Shown here: positions 55,415 through 63,410 of the stretch, piece after piece
How positions within the stretch are numbered: the first letter of the stretch is position 1
Layout: the number at the start of each line of letters is the position of its first letter
NCBI GenBank assembly: GCA_029238935.1
Contig: JAQZBN010000016.1
Coordinates: forward strand, 1 to 64,000
DNA: 64,000 bases
From: Herbinix sp.
Lineage (GTDB): Bacteria; Bacillota; Clostridia; Lachnospirales; Lachnospiraceae
Direction of reading: 5' to 3'
Program-made: the position numbers and the translations under genes
The notes under the pieces: model-generated
What the model was told of the DNA's origin: nothing
The model's database searches: none
What the model saw: only the letters and a program-made list of their open reading frames with translations

Positions 55415-55624
55415 AATCATGTCCTCTCAATATAATTTTACTAGATACCGGGCCTAATTGTAAAAGGCTTTTGAACTGTAATATAACATAACAGGATAAA
55501 AGTGTCAAGTCACGGTCTCTATTAGCAGAATCCACTTCGATAAACTTGCGATGATAAATATGTCAAAAAGGACTGTAAACCTGTAAATTCTTATAAATTT
55601 ACATCATAGATTCGGTAATATGTC

Positions 55625-56884
55625 TCAAGCATGTTTTACTTTTATTTTTGAGATCACAAACCGGCTTTTTGGCAGCGTAGGCATTCTAGACAAACAATAG
55701 CTCAGATTCTGCGGTGGTACTTCATATAATAATGAATTTGCCAGAAAGTTAATACTTGTTTTCATTATTTCAATGGTTACCCATTCACCGGGACAACGGT
55801 GTCCTTCATAATAATTTCCGCCGCCCTGCGGAACAAAGTCAAAAGGATTTCCATCCCAATAAGTAAAACGTTCCGGACGAAATTGATAAGGCTTTTTCCA
55901 AAGCTTGGGATCATGATTTGTACCATATAAATCAAATAATACCAAGGTTCCCTTCTTAAAACGACATTGCTTCCAGGTAAAGTTTTTCCTTACCTTGGCA
56001 CCGACAAAAGGTCCAAAAGGATAAAAACGACGAACTTCCTGAACAAACATATGGGTGAAGTTATCTTCTCTTTGCAAACTCTTGCGATAGTGTGGATAAT
56101 CGTGTATGGCCAAAGCACTAAAGGTAATATAGGTGGCAATTGCTACAATAGGCCTAAGGACATTGATTAGTTCGACGGCAGCAATTTGTGGCTCCAAAAG
56201 ATTACCCTTTAAATCTCTATGCCAGGTAATATCATAAAGTGCACAATTTTTACGCACTGGGATGCTTTTAATACGAGCCTTAATTATGATTTCCTTGATC
56301 CAACATTCGGCGCGTCGTCTAGCACATTTTCCTTGCCAATACCTAGGTCCGACGGCTCCAAAAGCATCTACCATTTTACCAAAATCCATTGCACGGGAAG
56401 CTGCTTCCTGTTTACCAAGAGGAACACCGGCCCATTTGCAAGCAGCTTGACATAATAAAAGCTGTGCTTCATCAAATAAGACTGCATAATCTTTCTTAGC
56501 AAAAACTTGAGCGTTCATAAACCATTGCTGTTTTACCAGAGTCACCAGCTGATCCAGTCGATCAGGAGTCATTAAGGACATAAACATTTGCTTCCGATGC
56601 CGATGAGCTCGCCCATCCATGGACTGAATACCATTTTCACCAAATAAAGTTTTTTGGATTCTCTTGGGAGTAGCACCTTTCCTGCGAAAACGATATTTAT
56701 TATAAAAAATCTTAGCTGCATCCTCACCGCTCATACAAATTGCATTTTGTCCCATTACACGAGTACGAAATATATTCGAGTTATATTTTTTGGTGCGGTT
56801 TGGAATAAAAAGATATCCTTCCAACAGTAACTTTAATGTATTATCAAGGCATTTGTCACTGGGAATATGTCTTGTGGGTTTCAT
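55625..56884 (-). CDS. CYP152-type cytochrome P450 fatty-acid peroxygenase
   Basis: A 419-residue P450. The heme ligand is Cys364 in GGGNYYEGHRCPGEW, where Bacillus subtilis P450BSbeta has Cys363. VQEVRRFYPFGPFVGA is the I-helix region of CYP152, whose Arg-Pro replaces the acid-alcohol pair of monooxygenases and binds the fatty-acid carboxylate. This family hydroxylates fatty acids with hydrogen peroxide and needs no redox partner, which suits an anaerobe. AGGAG precedes the ATG. It is a lone gene divergent from yjbQ. Confidence 0.9.
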   Translation of the reverse strand: MKPTRHIPSDKCLDNTLKLLLEGYLFIPNRTKKYNSNIFRTRVMGQNAICMSGEDAAKIFYNKYRFRRKGATPKRIQKTLFGENGIQSMDGRAHRHRKQMFMSLMTPDRLDQLVTLVKQQWFMNAQVFAKKDYAVLFDEAQLLLCQAACKWAGVPLGKQEAASRAMDFGKMVDAFGAVGPRYWQGKCARRRAECWIKEIIIKARIKSIPVRKNCALYDITWHRDLKGNLLEPQIAAVELINVLRPIVAIATYITFSALAIHDYPHYRKSLQREDNFTHMFVQEVRRFYPFGPFVGAKVRKNFTWKQCRFKKGTLVLFDLYGTNHDPKLWKKPYQFRPERFTYWDGNPFDFVPQGGGNYYEGHRCPGEWVTIEIMKTSINFLANSLLYEVPPQNLSYCLSRMPTLPKSRFVISKIKVKHA

Positions 56885-57031
56885 TCAATCATCTCCTGTA
56901 CTAAAAATTCTATTTCTAACCTTATTATGTACCCAAAGAATGTAAACTATCAGATGTTCTTGGAATTTTTATCAAGGATTTTGAAATAGTTAGAGGCATC
57001 CATAGAGTTTCTCTGTTCCGTAATATAAAGA

Positions 57032-57060
57032 TTGTATTTTAGATAGAGGTTGTATATAAT
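57032..57060 (+). promoter_or_regulatory. Promoter of yjbQ
   Basis: TTGTAT at 57032-57037, 17-base spacer, TATAAT at 57055-57060. Confidence 0.55.
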
Positions 57061-57122
57061 AAATACATTAAATGGAAAAGATAAACTTACCGTATGGACA
57101 GCAACAAAGGAGAATACAAGTA

Positions 57123-57527
57123 ATGAGCAAGGTATATACTTTCGGAGTAAAAACAGATCAACATACCGCAATGATAAATATTACGAAGGATGTTCAGAAT
57201 TGTGTTAAGGAAAGTGGAATACAGAATGGGATAGCGATTGTCTTTATTCCTCATACCACCGCAGCAGTAACAATCAATGAGAATGCAGATCCTGATGTAG
57301 TCCGTGATTTTATGAAGGAAATGAATAAAATTGTACCTTTATCGGATGGTTATCTCCATAGCGAAGGTAACTCAGCAGCCCATATTAAAGCAAGTATGAT
57401 GGGATTTTCAGAAACCGTCGTGGTAGATGGAGGAAAACTTCTTCTTGGAACCTGGCAGGGGATTTATTTTTTAGAGTACGATGGTCCCAGAGTACGAAAA
57501 GTCCATGTAAAAATCATGGAAGGATAA
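57123..57527 (+). CDS. YjbQ/UPF0047 family protein
   Basis: A 134-residue single-domain protein. HTTAAVTINENADPDV and HSEGNSAAHIKASMMG are the conserved family core, with three metal-binding-type histidines. Members are annotated as secondary thiamine-phosphate synthase from complementation studies; the native reaction is unsettled. AAAGGAG lies ten bases upstream. A tandem repeat begins right at its stop codon. Confidence 0.88.
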   Translation: MSKVYTFGVKTDQHTAMINITKDVQNCVKESGIQNGIAIVFIPHTTAAVTINENADPDVVRDFMKEMNKIVPLSDGYLHSEGNSAAHIKASMMGFSETVVVDGGKLLLGTWQGIYFLEYDGPRVRKVHVKIMEG

Positions 57528-57528
57528 T

Positions 57529-57627
57529 ATTATGATAAGGGTAACATTATGATAAGGGTAACATTATGATAAGGGCAACATTATGATAAGGGTAATATTT
57601 GATAAAGGTAATATTTTGATAAAGCGC
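57529..57627 (+). repeat. 17-bp tandem repeat, four good and two degenerate units
   Basis: ATTATGATAAGGGTAAC repeats at 57529, 57546, 57563 and 57580 with at most one change per unit, then decays into 16- and 15-base units. It fills most of the gap between yjbQ and the pyrK promoter. Confidence 0.9.
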
Positions 57628-57653
57628 ATTAATAAATATAATAGATAATATTC

Positions 57654-57682
57654 TTGTAGCCTTTGATAAATTAGGATATAAT
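57654..57682 (+). promoter_or_regulatory. Promoter of pyrK-pyrD-pyrE
   Basis: TTGTAG at 57654-57659, 17-base spacer, TATAAT at 57677-57682. No PyrR-type attenuator is visible in the short leader. Confidence 0.6.
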
Positions 57683-57732
57683 GGACAGGATTAAAAGCAG
57701 ATGATTGTAACCTAATGGTAGGAGATTATAGC

Positions 57733-58497
57733 ATGGCGGCAGAAAAGACGAAATCTATTGTTTTGGAGAATATTAGTTTAACAGAGGATATCTACAGTAT
57801 GCGTATCAAGGCAGGGGACATTGCAGCCACAGCAAAACCAGGTCAATTTGTTTCTCTATATAGTAAGGATGGCAGTAAGCTACTACCTCGTCCGATTAGT
57901 ATTTGCGAGATAAACAGTGACGATGGAACCATTCGACTGGTATTTCGAATACTGGGAAAAGGAACCCTTGAGTTTTCAAAACTGCAAAAAGGAGATACCA
58001 TCGAAGTGATGGGACCTCTTGGCAACGGGTTTACTCCGGAGGGTACGAAAGCGCTCTTAATTGGAGGAGGAATTGGAATTCCGCCTATGCTAGAGCTGGC
58101 AAAACAGTTACCTGGAGTAAAGCAAATAGTTCTTGGCTATCGGGATACAACCTTTTTGGAAGAAGAGTTTACCCCATATGGTGTGGTATACGTATCTACC
58201 GAGGATGGAAGTAAAGGGACGAAGGGTAATGTTCTGAATGCAATCCTAGAGCATGGCCTGGAAGCGGATATAATTTATGCCTGTGGTCCAACACCAATGC
58301 TTCGCGGAATTAAAGCTTATGCAGAAGAGAAAGGAATCCGAGCACAACTTTCCCTCGAAGAGAGAATGGCTTGCGGCATAGGAGCATGTTTAGGCTGTGT
58401 ATGTAAGAGTAAAGAAAAGGATCATCACAGTAATGTTCACAATAAGAGGATCTGTAAAGACGGACCGGTATTTTATGCAGAAGAGGTGGAACTATGA
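57733..58497 (+). CDS. pyrK: Dihydroorotate dehydrogenase electron-transfer subunit
   Basis: A 254-residue FAD and [2Fe-2S] protein that passes electrons from dihydroorotate dehydrogenase to NAD. RPISICEI binds FAD, GGGIGIPP lies in the NAD site, and CGIGACLGCVCK with RICKDGP gives the four cluster cysteines. AGGAG at 57720-57724 supports this ATG. Its stop overlaps the pyrD start by four bases, which fits a fixed PyrK-PyrD ratio. Confidence 0.95.
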   Translation: MAAEKTKSIVLENISLTEDIYSMRIKAGDIAATAKPGQFVSLYSKDGSKLLPRPISICEINSDDGTIRLVFRILGKGTLEFSKLQKGDTIEVMGPLGNGFTPEGTKALLIGGGIGIPPMLELAKQLPGVKQIVLGYRDTTFLEEEFTPYGVVYVSTEDGSKGTKGNVLNAILEHGLEADIIYACGPTPMLRGIKAYAEEKGIRAQLSLEERMACGIGACLGCVCKSKEKDHHSNVHNKRICKDGPVFYAEEVEL

Positions 58498-59396
58498 ATA
58501 CAAAAGTAACTCTTGCAGGTATTACCTTTGAAAATCCGGTTACCACAGCATCTGGGACCTTCGGATCCGGCATGGAATACAGTGATTATATCGATTTATC
58601 AAGACTTGGTGCGGTAACCACGAAGGGTGTAGCGAATATTCCTTGGCCTGGCAATCCTACCCCAAGAGTAGCAGAGACCTATGGTGGTATGCTTAATGCT
58701 ATCGGACTACAAAATCCCGGTATGGAAGTATTTATTGAAAGGGATATCCCCTTCTTAAGAAAGTTTAATACAAAAATTATTGTAAATGTTGTTGGAAAAA
58801 CCGAGGAAGATTATTGTGAAGTGGTGGAACGACTTGCGGATTGTGATGTTGATCTATTGGAGATTAACATATCCTGTCCTAATGTCAAAGAGGGAGGAAT
58901 CGCCTTTGGGCAAAATCCCAAATCCGTAGAGCAGATTACGACAGAGATAAAGAAAAAGGCAAAACAGCCCATTATTATGAAACTGAGTCCAAACGTAACC
59001 GATATCAAGGAGACAGCAAGAGCAGCTCAGGCAGGTGGTGCGGATGCAATTTCTTTGATCAATACCTTAACCGGTATGAAAATTGATATCCATAAGAGAG
59101 CATTTTTATTAGCCAATAAGACCGGAGGATTATCCGGACCGGCAATCAAGCCAATCGCTGTCCGTATGGTATATGAAGCAGCTCATGCAGTAACGATACC
59201 GATCATAGGTATGGGTGGAATTACGAATGCAGAAGATGCATTAGAGTTCATCATGGCAGGTGCAAGTATGGTAGCTGTAGGAACTGCTAACTTTATCAAT
59301 CCAAGAGCTACAATCGAGGTTGTAGAAGGAATTGAAGCATATATGAAACAATACGGTATTACAGATATAAATGATTTGATTGGCTGTGTGAAATAG
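58494..59396 (+). CDS. pyrD: Dihydroorotate dehydrogenase catalytic subunit, class 1B
   Basis: A 300-residue FMN enzyme that oxidises dihydroorotate to orotate. INISCPNVKEGG carries the catalytic cysteine, and TTKGVANIPWPGNPTPR and GMGGITNAEDALEFI shape the FMN barrel. Together with PyrK it forms the NAD-linked class 1B complex used by anaerobic Firmicutes. Confidence 0.95.
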   Translation: MNTKVTLAGITFENPVTTASGTFGSGMEYSDYIDLSRLGAVTTKGVANIPWPGNPTPRVAETYGGMLNAIGLQNPGMEVFIERDIPFLRKFNTKIIVNVVGKTEEDYCEVVERLADCDVDLLEINISCPNVKEGGIAFGQNPKSVEQITTEIKKKAKQPIIMKLSPNVTDIKETARAAQAGGADAISLINTLTGMKIDIHKRAFLLANKTGGLSGPAIKPIAVRMVYEAAHAVTIPIIGMGGITNAEDALEFIMAGASMVAVGTANFINPRATIEVVEGIEAYMKQYGITDINDLIGCVK

Positions 59397-59467
59397 ATCG
59401 TTCCTTATGGGATGAGTGAATTTTTATTTTAAACCTATAGAGAAAGATGGAATAACAGGAGGGAAAT

Positions 59468-60148
59468 ATGGAACAGTATAAGAAGGAATTTATTGAATTC
59501 ATGGTAGATTGTGGCGTACTTAAGTTTGGCGATTTTACAACCAAAAGCGGAAGAAAGACACCGTTCTTTGTTAATACCGGGTTTTATCGCACAGGAACGC
59601 AATTAAGAAGACTGGGTGAATATTATGCGAAGGCTATCCATGATAAATTTTCTCTGGACTTTGATGTATTATTCGGTCCTGCTTATAAAGGAATTCCTCT
59701 GAGTGTTGCTACTTCCATGGCAATCAGTGAATTCTATCAAAAGGATATTAAATACTGCTCAAACCGCAAGGAAGTAAAGGACCACGGAGAAACTGGAATT
59801 CTGCTAGGTTCACCGATCTCAAACGGGGATAAAGTAATCATAATTGAAGATGTTACCACAGCAGGAACCTCCATTGGAGAGACGATGCCTATCTTGCAGG
59901 CACAGGGAAATGTTAATGTCCTTGGTCTTGTAGTATCTGTGGATCGCATGGAACGGGGGCAGGGAAATAAAAGTGCTTTACGAGAGATTGAAGAAAATTA
60001 TCACATTAAGACTACCGCTATTGTAACCATGCAAGAAGTGGTCGAACATCTTCATAATAAAGCTTACAAAGGGACTGTAATTATTGATGATACATTAAAA
60101 GCAGCGATTGACGCTTACTACGAACAATATGGAGTTCGTGAATCATAA
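59468..60148 (+). CDS. pyrE: Orotate phosphoribosyltransferase
   Basis: A 226-residue transferase that joins orotate to PRPP. The PRPP loop VIIIEDVTTAGTSIGE is intact. A GGAGG site precedes the ATG. It follows pyrD by about 70 bases and completes the three-gene group. Confidence 0.94.
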   Translation: MEQYKKEFIEFMVDCGVLKFGDFTTKSGRKTPFFVNTGFYRTGTQLRRLGEYYAKAIHDKFSLDFDVLFGPAYKGIPLSVATSMAISEFYQKDIKYCSNRKEVKDHGETGILLGSPISNGDKVIIIEDVTTAGTSIGETMPILQAQGNVNVLGLVVSVDRMERGQGNKSALREIEENYHIKTTAIVTMQEVVEHLHNKAYKGTVIIDDTLKAAIDAYYEQYGVRES

Positions 60149-60162
60149 AGGAGGAAAGGGCT

Positions 60163-60315
60163 ATGATGGAAAAGATCTATAAGACGATGAAAAAAGTTGG
60201 AGTTGGCAATCTGGTAATAGGAATATTACTTATTGTAGCAGGCATTGTATCAGGTGTTTTTGTTATTGTGAATGGTGCAATATTACTAAAGAAGAAATCT
60301 GATATCTTATTTTAA
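60163..60315 (+). CDS. Small membrane protein of 50 residues
   Basis: An ATG-ATG start seven bases after AAAGGAGGAAAGGG opens a 50-residue frame ending KKKSDILF. A basic amphipathic N-terminus (MMEKIYKTMKKVGVGN) is followed by one long hydrophobic segment (about 17-42) and a KKK stop-transfer tail. The ribosome site is excellent, and a terminator follows, so I take it as real. It probably shares the pyr transcript. No function is suggested. Confidence 0.75.
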   Translation: MMEKIYKTMKKVGVGNLVIGILLIVAGIVSGVFVIVNGAILLKKKSDILF

Positions 60316-60335
60316 GAAACTAAGTGTTAAGCTGG

Positions 60336-60367
60336 GGCTGTGTCCAATTTGTGGATACAGCCTTTTT
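60336..60367 (+). terminator. Terminator of the pyrK-D-E transcript
   Basis: GGCTGTGTCC at 60336-60345 pairs with GGATACAGCC at 60353-60362 (one G-T pair), then TTTTT. Confidence 0.85.
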
Positions 60368-60513
60368 AAAAAATACTTCCCAAGTAAGATAAAACTTACA
60401 TTGTGAGCTTATAGTTGAAAAAGTTTTATGTATAGTTCACAATATTTTGGGACTACTTATTAAATATGGTAGAATAATATAAGAAGATCAAAAACTACAT
60501 TCGGAGGTTTTAT

Positions 60514-61080
60514 ATGAATAATGATAAAAGGGAGTTATCTCCAGAGCAACAAAAAGAACTATTCAAAATATTGAAAGAACGCTTCGACAAAAATCTGAAT
60601 CGCCACAATGGTCTGGAATGGTCTAAAGTAGAAGCAAAACTGGCAGCACATACGGATAAACAATGGTCGCTGAATGAGATGGAAAGAACCGGAGGTGAAC
60701 CTGATGTCGTAGACTATGATGGAACGACTGAGGAATTCATATATATGGATTGTTCAGCGGAAAGTCCGAAAGGTCGTAGAAGTGTATGCTATGATCGTGA
60801 AGCGTTGGAGTCAAGGAAAGAGCATAAACCGGAAAATAGTGCTGTTGATATGGCAGCTGCTATGGGCATCGAGCTTCTCGCTGAAGAACAATACCGGGAG
60901 CTGCAGAAACATGGTAATTTTGATATGAAAACATCTAGCTGGCTTAAAACCCCATCGGATATAAGAGCATTAGGTGGTGCTATCTTTGCTGATTTCCGTT
61001 ATGGGTGCGTCTTTGTTTATCATAATGGTGCGGAATCCTATTATGGAGCCAGGGGATTTCGAGGTTTGCTGAGGGTGTAA
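60514..61080 (+). CDS. DUF4256 family protein
   Basis: A 188-residue soluble protein matching DUF4256: LEWSKVEAKL, MERTGGEPDVV, FIYMDCSAESPKGRRSVCYD and AIFADFRYGCVFVYHNGAESYY. Function is unknown. It carries no signal peptide and no membrane helix. A GGAGG site precedes the ATG. It is monocistronic with its own terminator. Confidence 0.88.
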   Translation: MNNDKRELSPEQQKELFKILKERFDKNLNRHNGLEWSKVEAKLAAHTDKQWSLNEMERTGGEPDVVDYDGTTEEFIYMDCSAESPKGRRSVCYDREALESRKEHKPENSAVDMAAAMGIELLAEEQYRELQKHGNFDMKTSSWLKTPSDIRALGGAIFADFRYGCVFVYHNGAESYYGARGFRGLLRV

Positions 61081-61444
61081 TAATCTTAGCAGAATGAAGC
61101 AGTCTAATTGTTTGTAATTTTTATAGCATGAGCCTTCGGTTTGATTATGAATATTTCTGGTCAAGTGTATGATACCGACCCCGAAGGCTTCATGCTTTTT
61201 ATTTATTTTATATATTGGATTATTTTAATGTAAACTAATCATGGATTTTTATGTGAAAAACCAGTATAATGGAAGGAAACGCGAACGGTAGTGTAGAATG
61301 ATCAGTAAGGATCATCGATATAATTACAACTTTGGTAGATGATATACAAAATCAAAATAGTACACTTAGTTCATAAAAAGCGGATTGGATAATAGGTACG
61401 CAAAAGATAGAATATAAGCAATAAGCAAAGGAATAGGTGAAAGA
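61081..61444. other. Intergenic region DUF4256 / queA
   Basis: No gene is visible. It has the DUF4256 terminator and, near 61265, a TATAAT box that may drive queA, leaving a leader of about 170 bases. I see no preQ1 riboswitch. A small ATGATC/GATCAT stem lies near 61300. Confidence 0.5.
61125..61200 (+). terminator. Terminator of the DUF4256 gene
   Basis: AGCATGAGCCTTCGG at 61125-61139 pairs with 61181-61196 apart from one bulged base, then TTTTT. The loop is about 41 bases. Confidence 0.8.
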
Positions 61445-62506
61445 ATGAATCGACAGGATTTTTACTATGATTTACCAGAAGAATTAATCGCTCAGGATCC
61501 GTTATTAGATCGCTCCGGATCCAGATTATTGGTATTGGATAAAGAAACAGGTCATATTGAACATAGAATTTTTCGTAATATTACAGAATATCTAAGAGCA
61601 GGGGATTGCCTGGTAATTAACAATACAAAAGTAATTCCTGCCAGGTTGATCGGTGAAAAAATACATGAGCAGGGTAAGGTGAGTAAGGAACAGGAAGATA
61701 CTCCTGGAGCTAAGATCGAATTATTACTTTTAAAACGAAGAGAAAATGATATGTGGGAAACTCTAGTAAAGCCAGGAAAGAAAGCAAAAACAGGTACAAA
61801 GATTAGCTTTGGTAATGGAATATTAATCGGTGAGATTATGGACATCATGGAAGAAGGTAATCGTCTGGTGAAATTCTCTTATGAGGGAATTTTTGAAGAG
61901 ATTTTAGACCGCTTAGGTGAAATGCCTCTTCCGCCATATATTACCCATCAATTAGAAGACAAAAATCGTTATCAGACCGTATATGCTAAATATGAGGGAT
62001 CGGCAGCAGCACCGACGGCAGGATTGCATTTTACACAGGAGTTGCTTCGAGAAATTGAAGCAATGGGAATTACTATCGTTCATGTAACCCTTCATGTAGG
62101 ACTTGGTACCTTCCGTCCCGTAAAAGCAGATAATATCTTAGAGCATCATATGCATTCCGAATTCTATCAGGTCTCGGAAGAAGCAGCACTTAAGATCAAT
62201 GAAACAAAAAAGAAGGGAAATCGGGTAATTTGTGTAGGAACCACCAGCTGCAGAACCGTAGAATCTGCAGTAGATGAAAACGGTAACGTAATAGCTGGCA
62301 GTGGAGATACCGCAATCTTTATCTACCCGGGGTATGAGTTCAAAGTACTGGATTGTTTGATCACCAATTTTCACTTACCGGAATCAACCTTAATGATGCT
62401 TGTTTCAGCCTTAGCCGGAAGAGATCATATTATGAATGCTTATGAAGAAGCAGTAAAGGAACGATATCGTTTCTTTAGCTTTGGCGATGCGATGTTTATT
62501 CAGTAA
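61445..62506 (+). CDS. queA: S-adenosylmethionine:tRNA ribosyltransferase-isomerase
   Basis: A 353-residue enzyme of queuosine synthesis that moves the ribosyl part of S-adenosylmethionine onto preQ1 in t[23 protein letters not shown] opens the protein as expected, and [27 protein letters not shown] and [19 protein letters not shown] complete the fold. Length is normal. No tgt or other queuosine gene is adjacent. Confidence 0.95.
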   Translation: MNRQDFYYDLPEELIAQDPLLDRSGSRLLVLDKETGHIEHRIFRNITEYLRAGDCLVINNTKVIPARLIGEKIHEQGKVSKEQEDTPGAKIELLLLKRRENDMWETLVKPGKKAKTGTKISFGNGILIGEIMDIMEEGNRLVKFSYEGIFEEILDRLGEMPLPPYITHQLEDKNRYQTVYAKYEGSAAAPTAGLHFTQELLREIEAMGITIVHVTLHVGLGTFRPVKADNILEHHMHSEFYQVSEEAALKINETKKKGNRVICVGTTSCRTVESAVDENGNVIAGSGDTAIFIYPGYEFKVLDCLITNFHLPESTLMMLVSALAGRDHIMNAYEEAVKERYRFFSFGDAMFIQ

Positions 62507-62690
62507 TTATGAGCTAATATAATCTTTTTAAGTGATATGAAATTGCCAGAGCAGGATTTCTATAACTAAATAATGCTAGATAATAAGTGAATACTGAAAT
62601 AATAAACGAGAATTGAGTAACCTAACGTTTCGAAACTATAAGTATAATTAGTCAAGTACGACTCATGTCGATGAGAGAGGGAGATGGATC

Positions 62691-63215
62691 ATGAAGATTA
62701 AGAGTGCAATGGGGTATCAATTACTACGATTGGTAAGCATATTAATTATATTGGGAGCACTTTTTGCAATAGCGATCACAATGCTAATGAATCCGCTACA
62801 CAACGAGCCAAAGATTATCCTTGAGGCTTCTATAAATACGCTAAACGAGGATGAAAAATCTTATATAGGATTAGGAGAAGATGAAGATTACGATCTGAAT
62901 AATTTCAAAGGTTATCATTTTAAACTATACGTTGAGAATATAGAAGACAGAGTAATTCAAGTACCGGATTATGTGAGTATATGGAATAAAGGTGGAGAGC
63001 ATATTTATTGGTCTGGGAATAGTTATAAACAAGATAATACCTCAGAAGAGTTTGCACAATACGGCTATGATAGTACAATTAATACGACTAATCTGGATCA
63101 AGAAGAGATCAGAGAGTTATTAAATTCGGAAAGTGTAAGAGTAGAATGGTCAGCAAAGGATGGTTCCAGGGAGGTTCGAACCTACCGAGTTGGCGATTTA
63201 GTGGAATTTAATTAA
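62691..63215 (+). CDS. Membrane-anchored protein of unknown function
   Basis: A 174-residue protein with one N-terminal membrane helix (about 12-34) and an acidic outside domain (about 45-174). I do not recognise a family. The sequence YHFKLYVENIEDRVIQVPDY and VRVEWSAKDGSREVRTYRVGD suggests an all-beta fold. A GAGAGGGAG site precedes the ATG. It stands alone between queA and a long inverted repeat. Confidence 0.75.
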   Translation: MKIKSAMGYQLLRLVSILIILGALFAIAITMLMNPLHNEPKIILEASINTLNEDEKSYIGLGEDEDYDLNNFKGYHFKLYVENIEDRVIQVPDYVSIWNKGGEHIYWSGNSYKQDNTSEEFAQYGYDSTINTTNLDQEEIRELLNSESVRVEWSAKDGSREVRTYRVGDLVEFN

Positions 63216-63289
63216 GAAAAAGACTCTGATTAGAAGATTGGGTTATCGATTAGTAATGGACAAAATAAATAAATAATTTTAGCTAATAA

Positions 63290-63378
63290 ATAAGCTGCAG
63301 AAAAGTTATTCTCTTTTTTTCTACCATGAACAATTAAAATTGGTAGGTAAGAAAGTAAATAACTTTTCTGCAGCTTAT
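63290..63378. repeat. Long inverted repeat with 21-bp perfect arms
   Basis: Bases 63290-63310 and 63358-63378 are exact reverse complements centred on CTGCAG-containing arms, with a 47-base loop that holds an inner CTACC/GGTAG stem and a T run. It lies between convergent genes and probably terminates both. Confidence 0.75.
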
Positions 63379-63410
63379 ATTTATAACGGACAAACCAGTA
63401 AGGATTGCAC

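Noticed and set aside
57529-57627. CRISPR array
   Set aside because: Units are 17 bp head to tail with no spacers and no cas genes in the window.
61205-61444. preQ1 riboswitch before queA
   Set aside because: The short C-rich loop and A-rich tail of preQ1 aptamers are absent.
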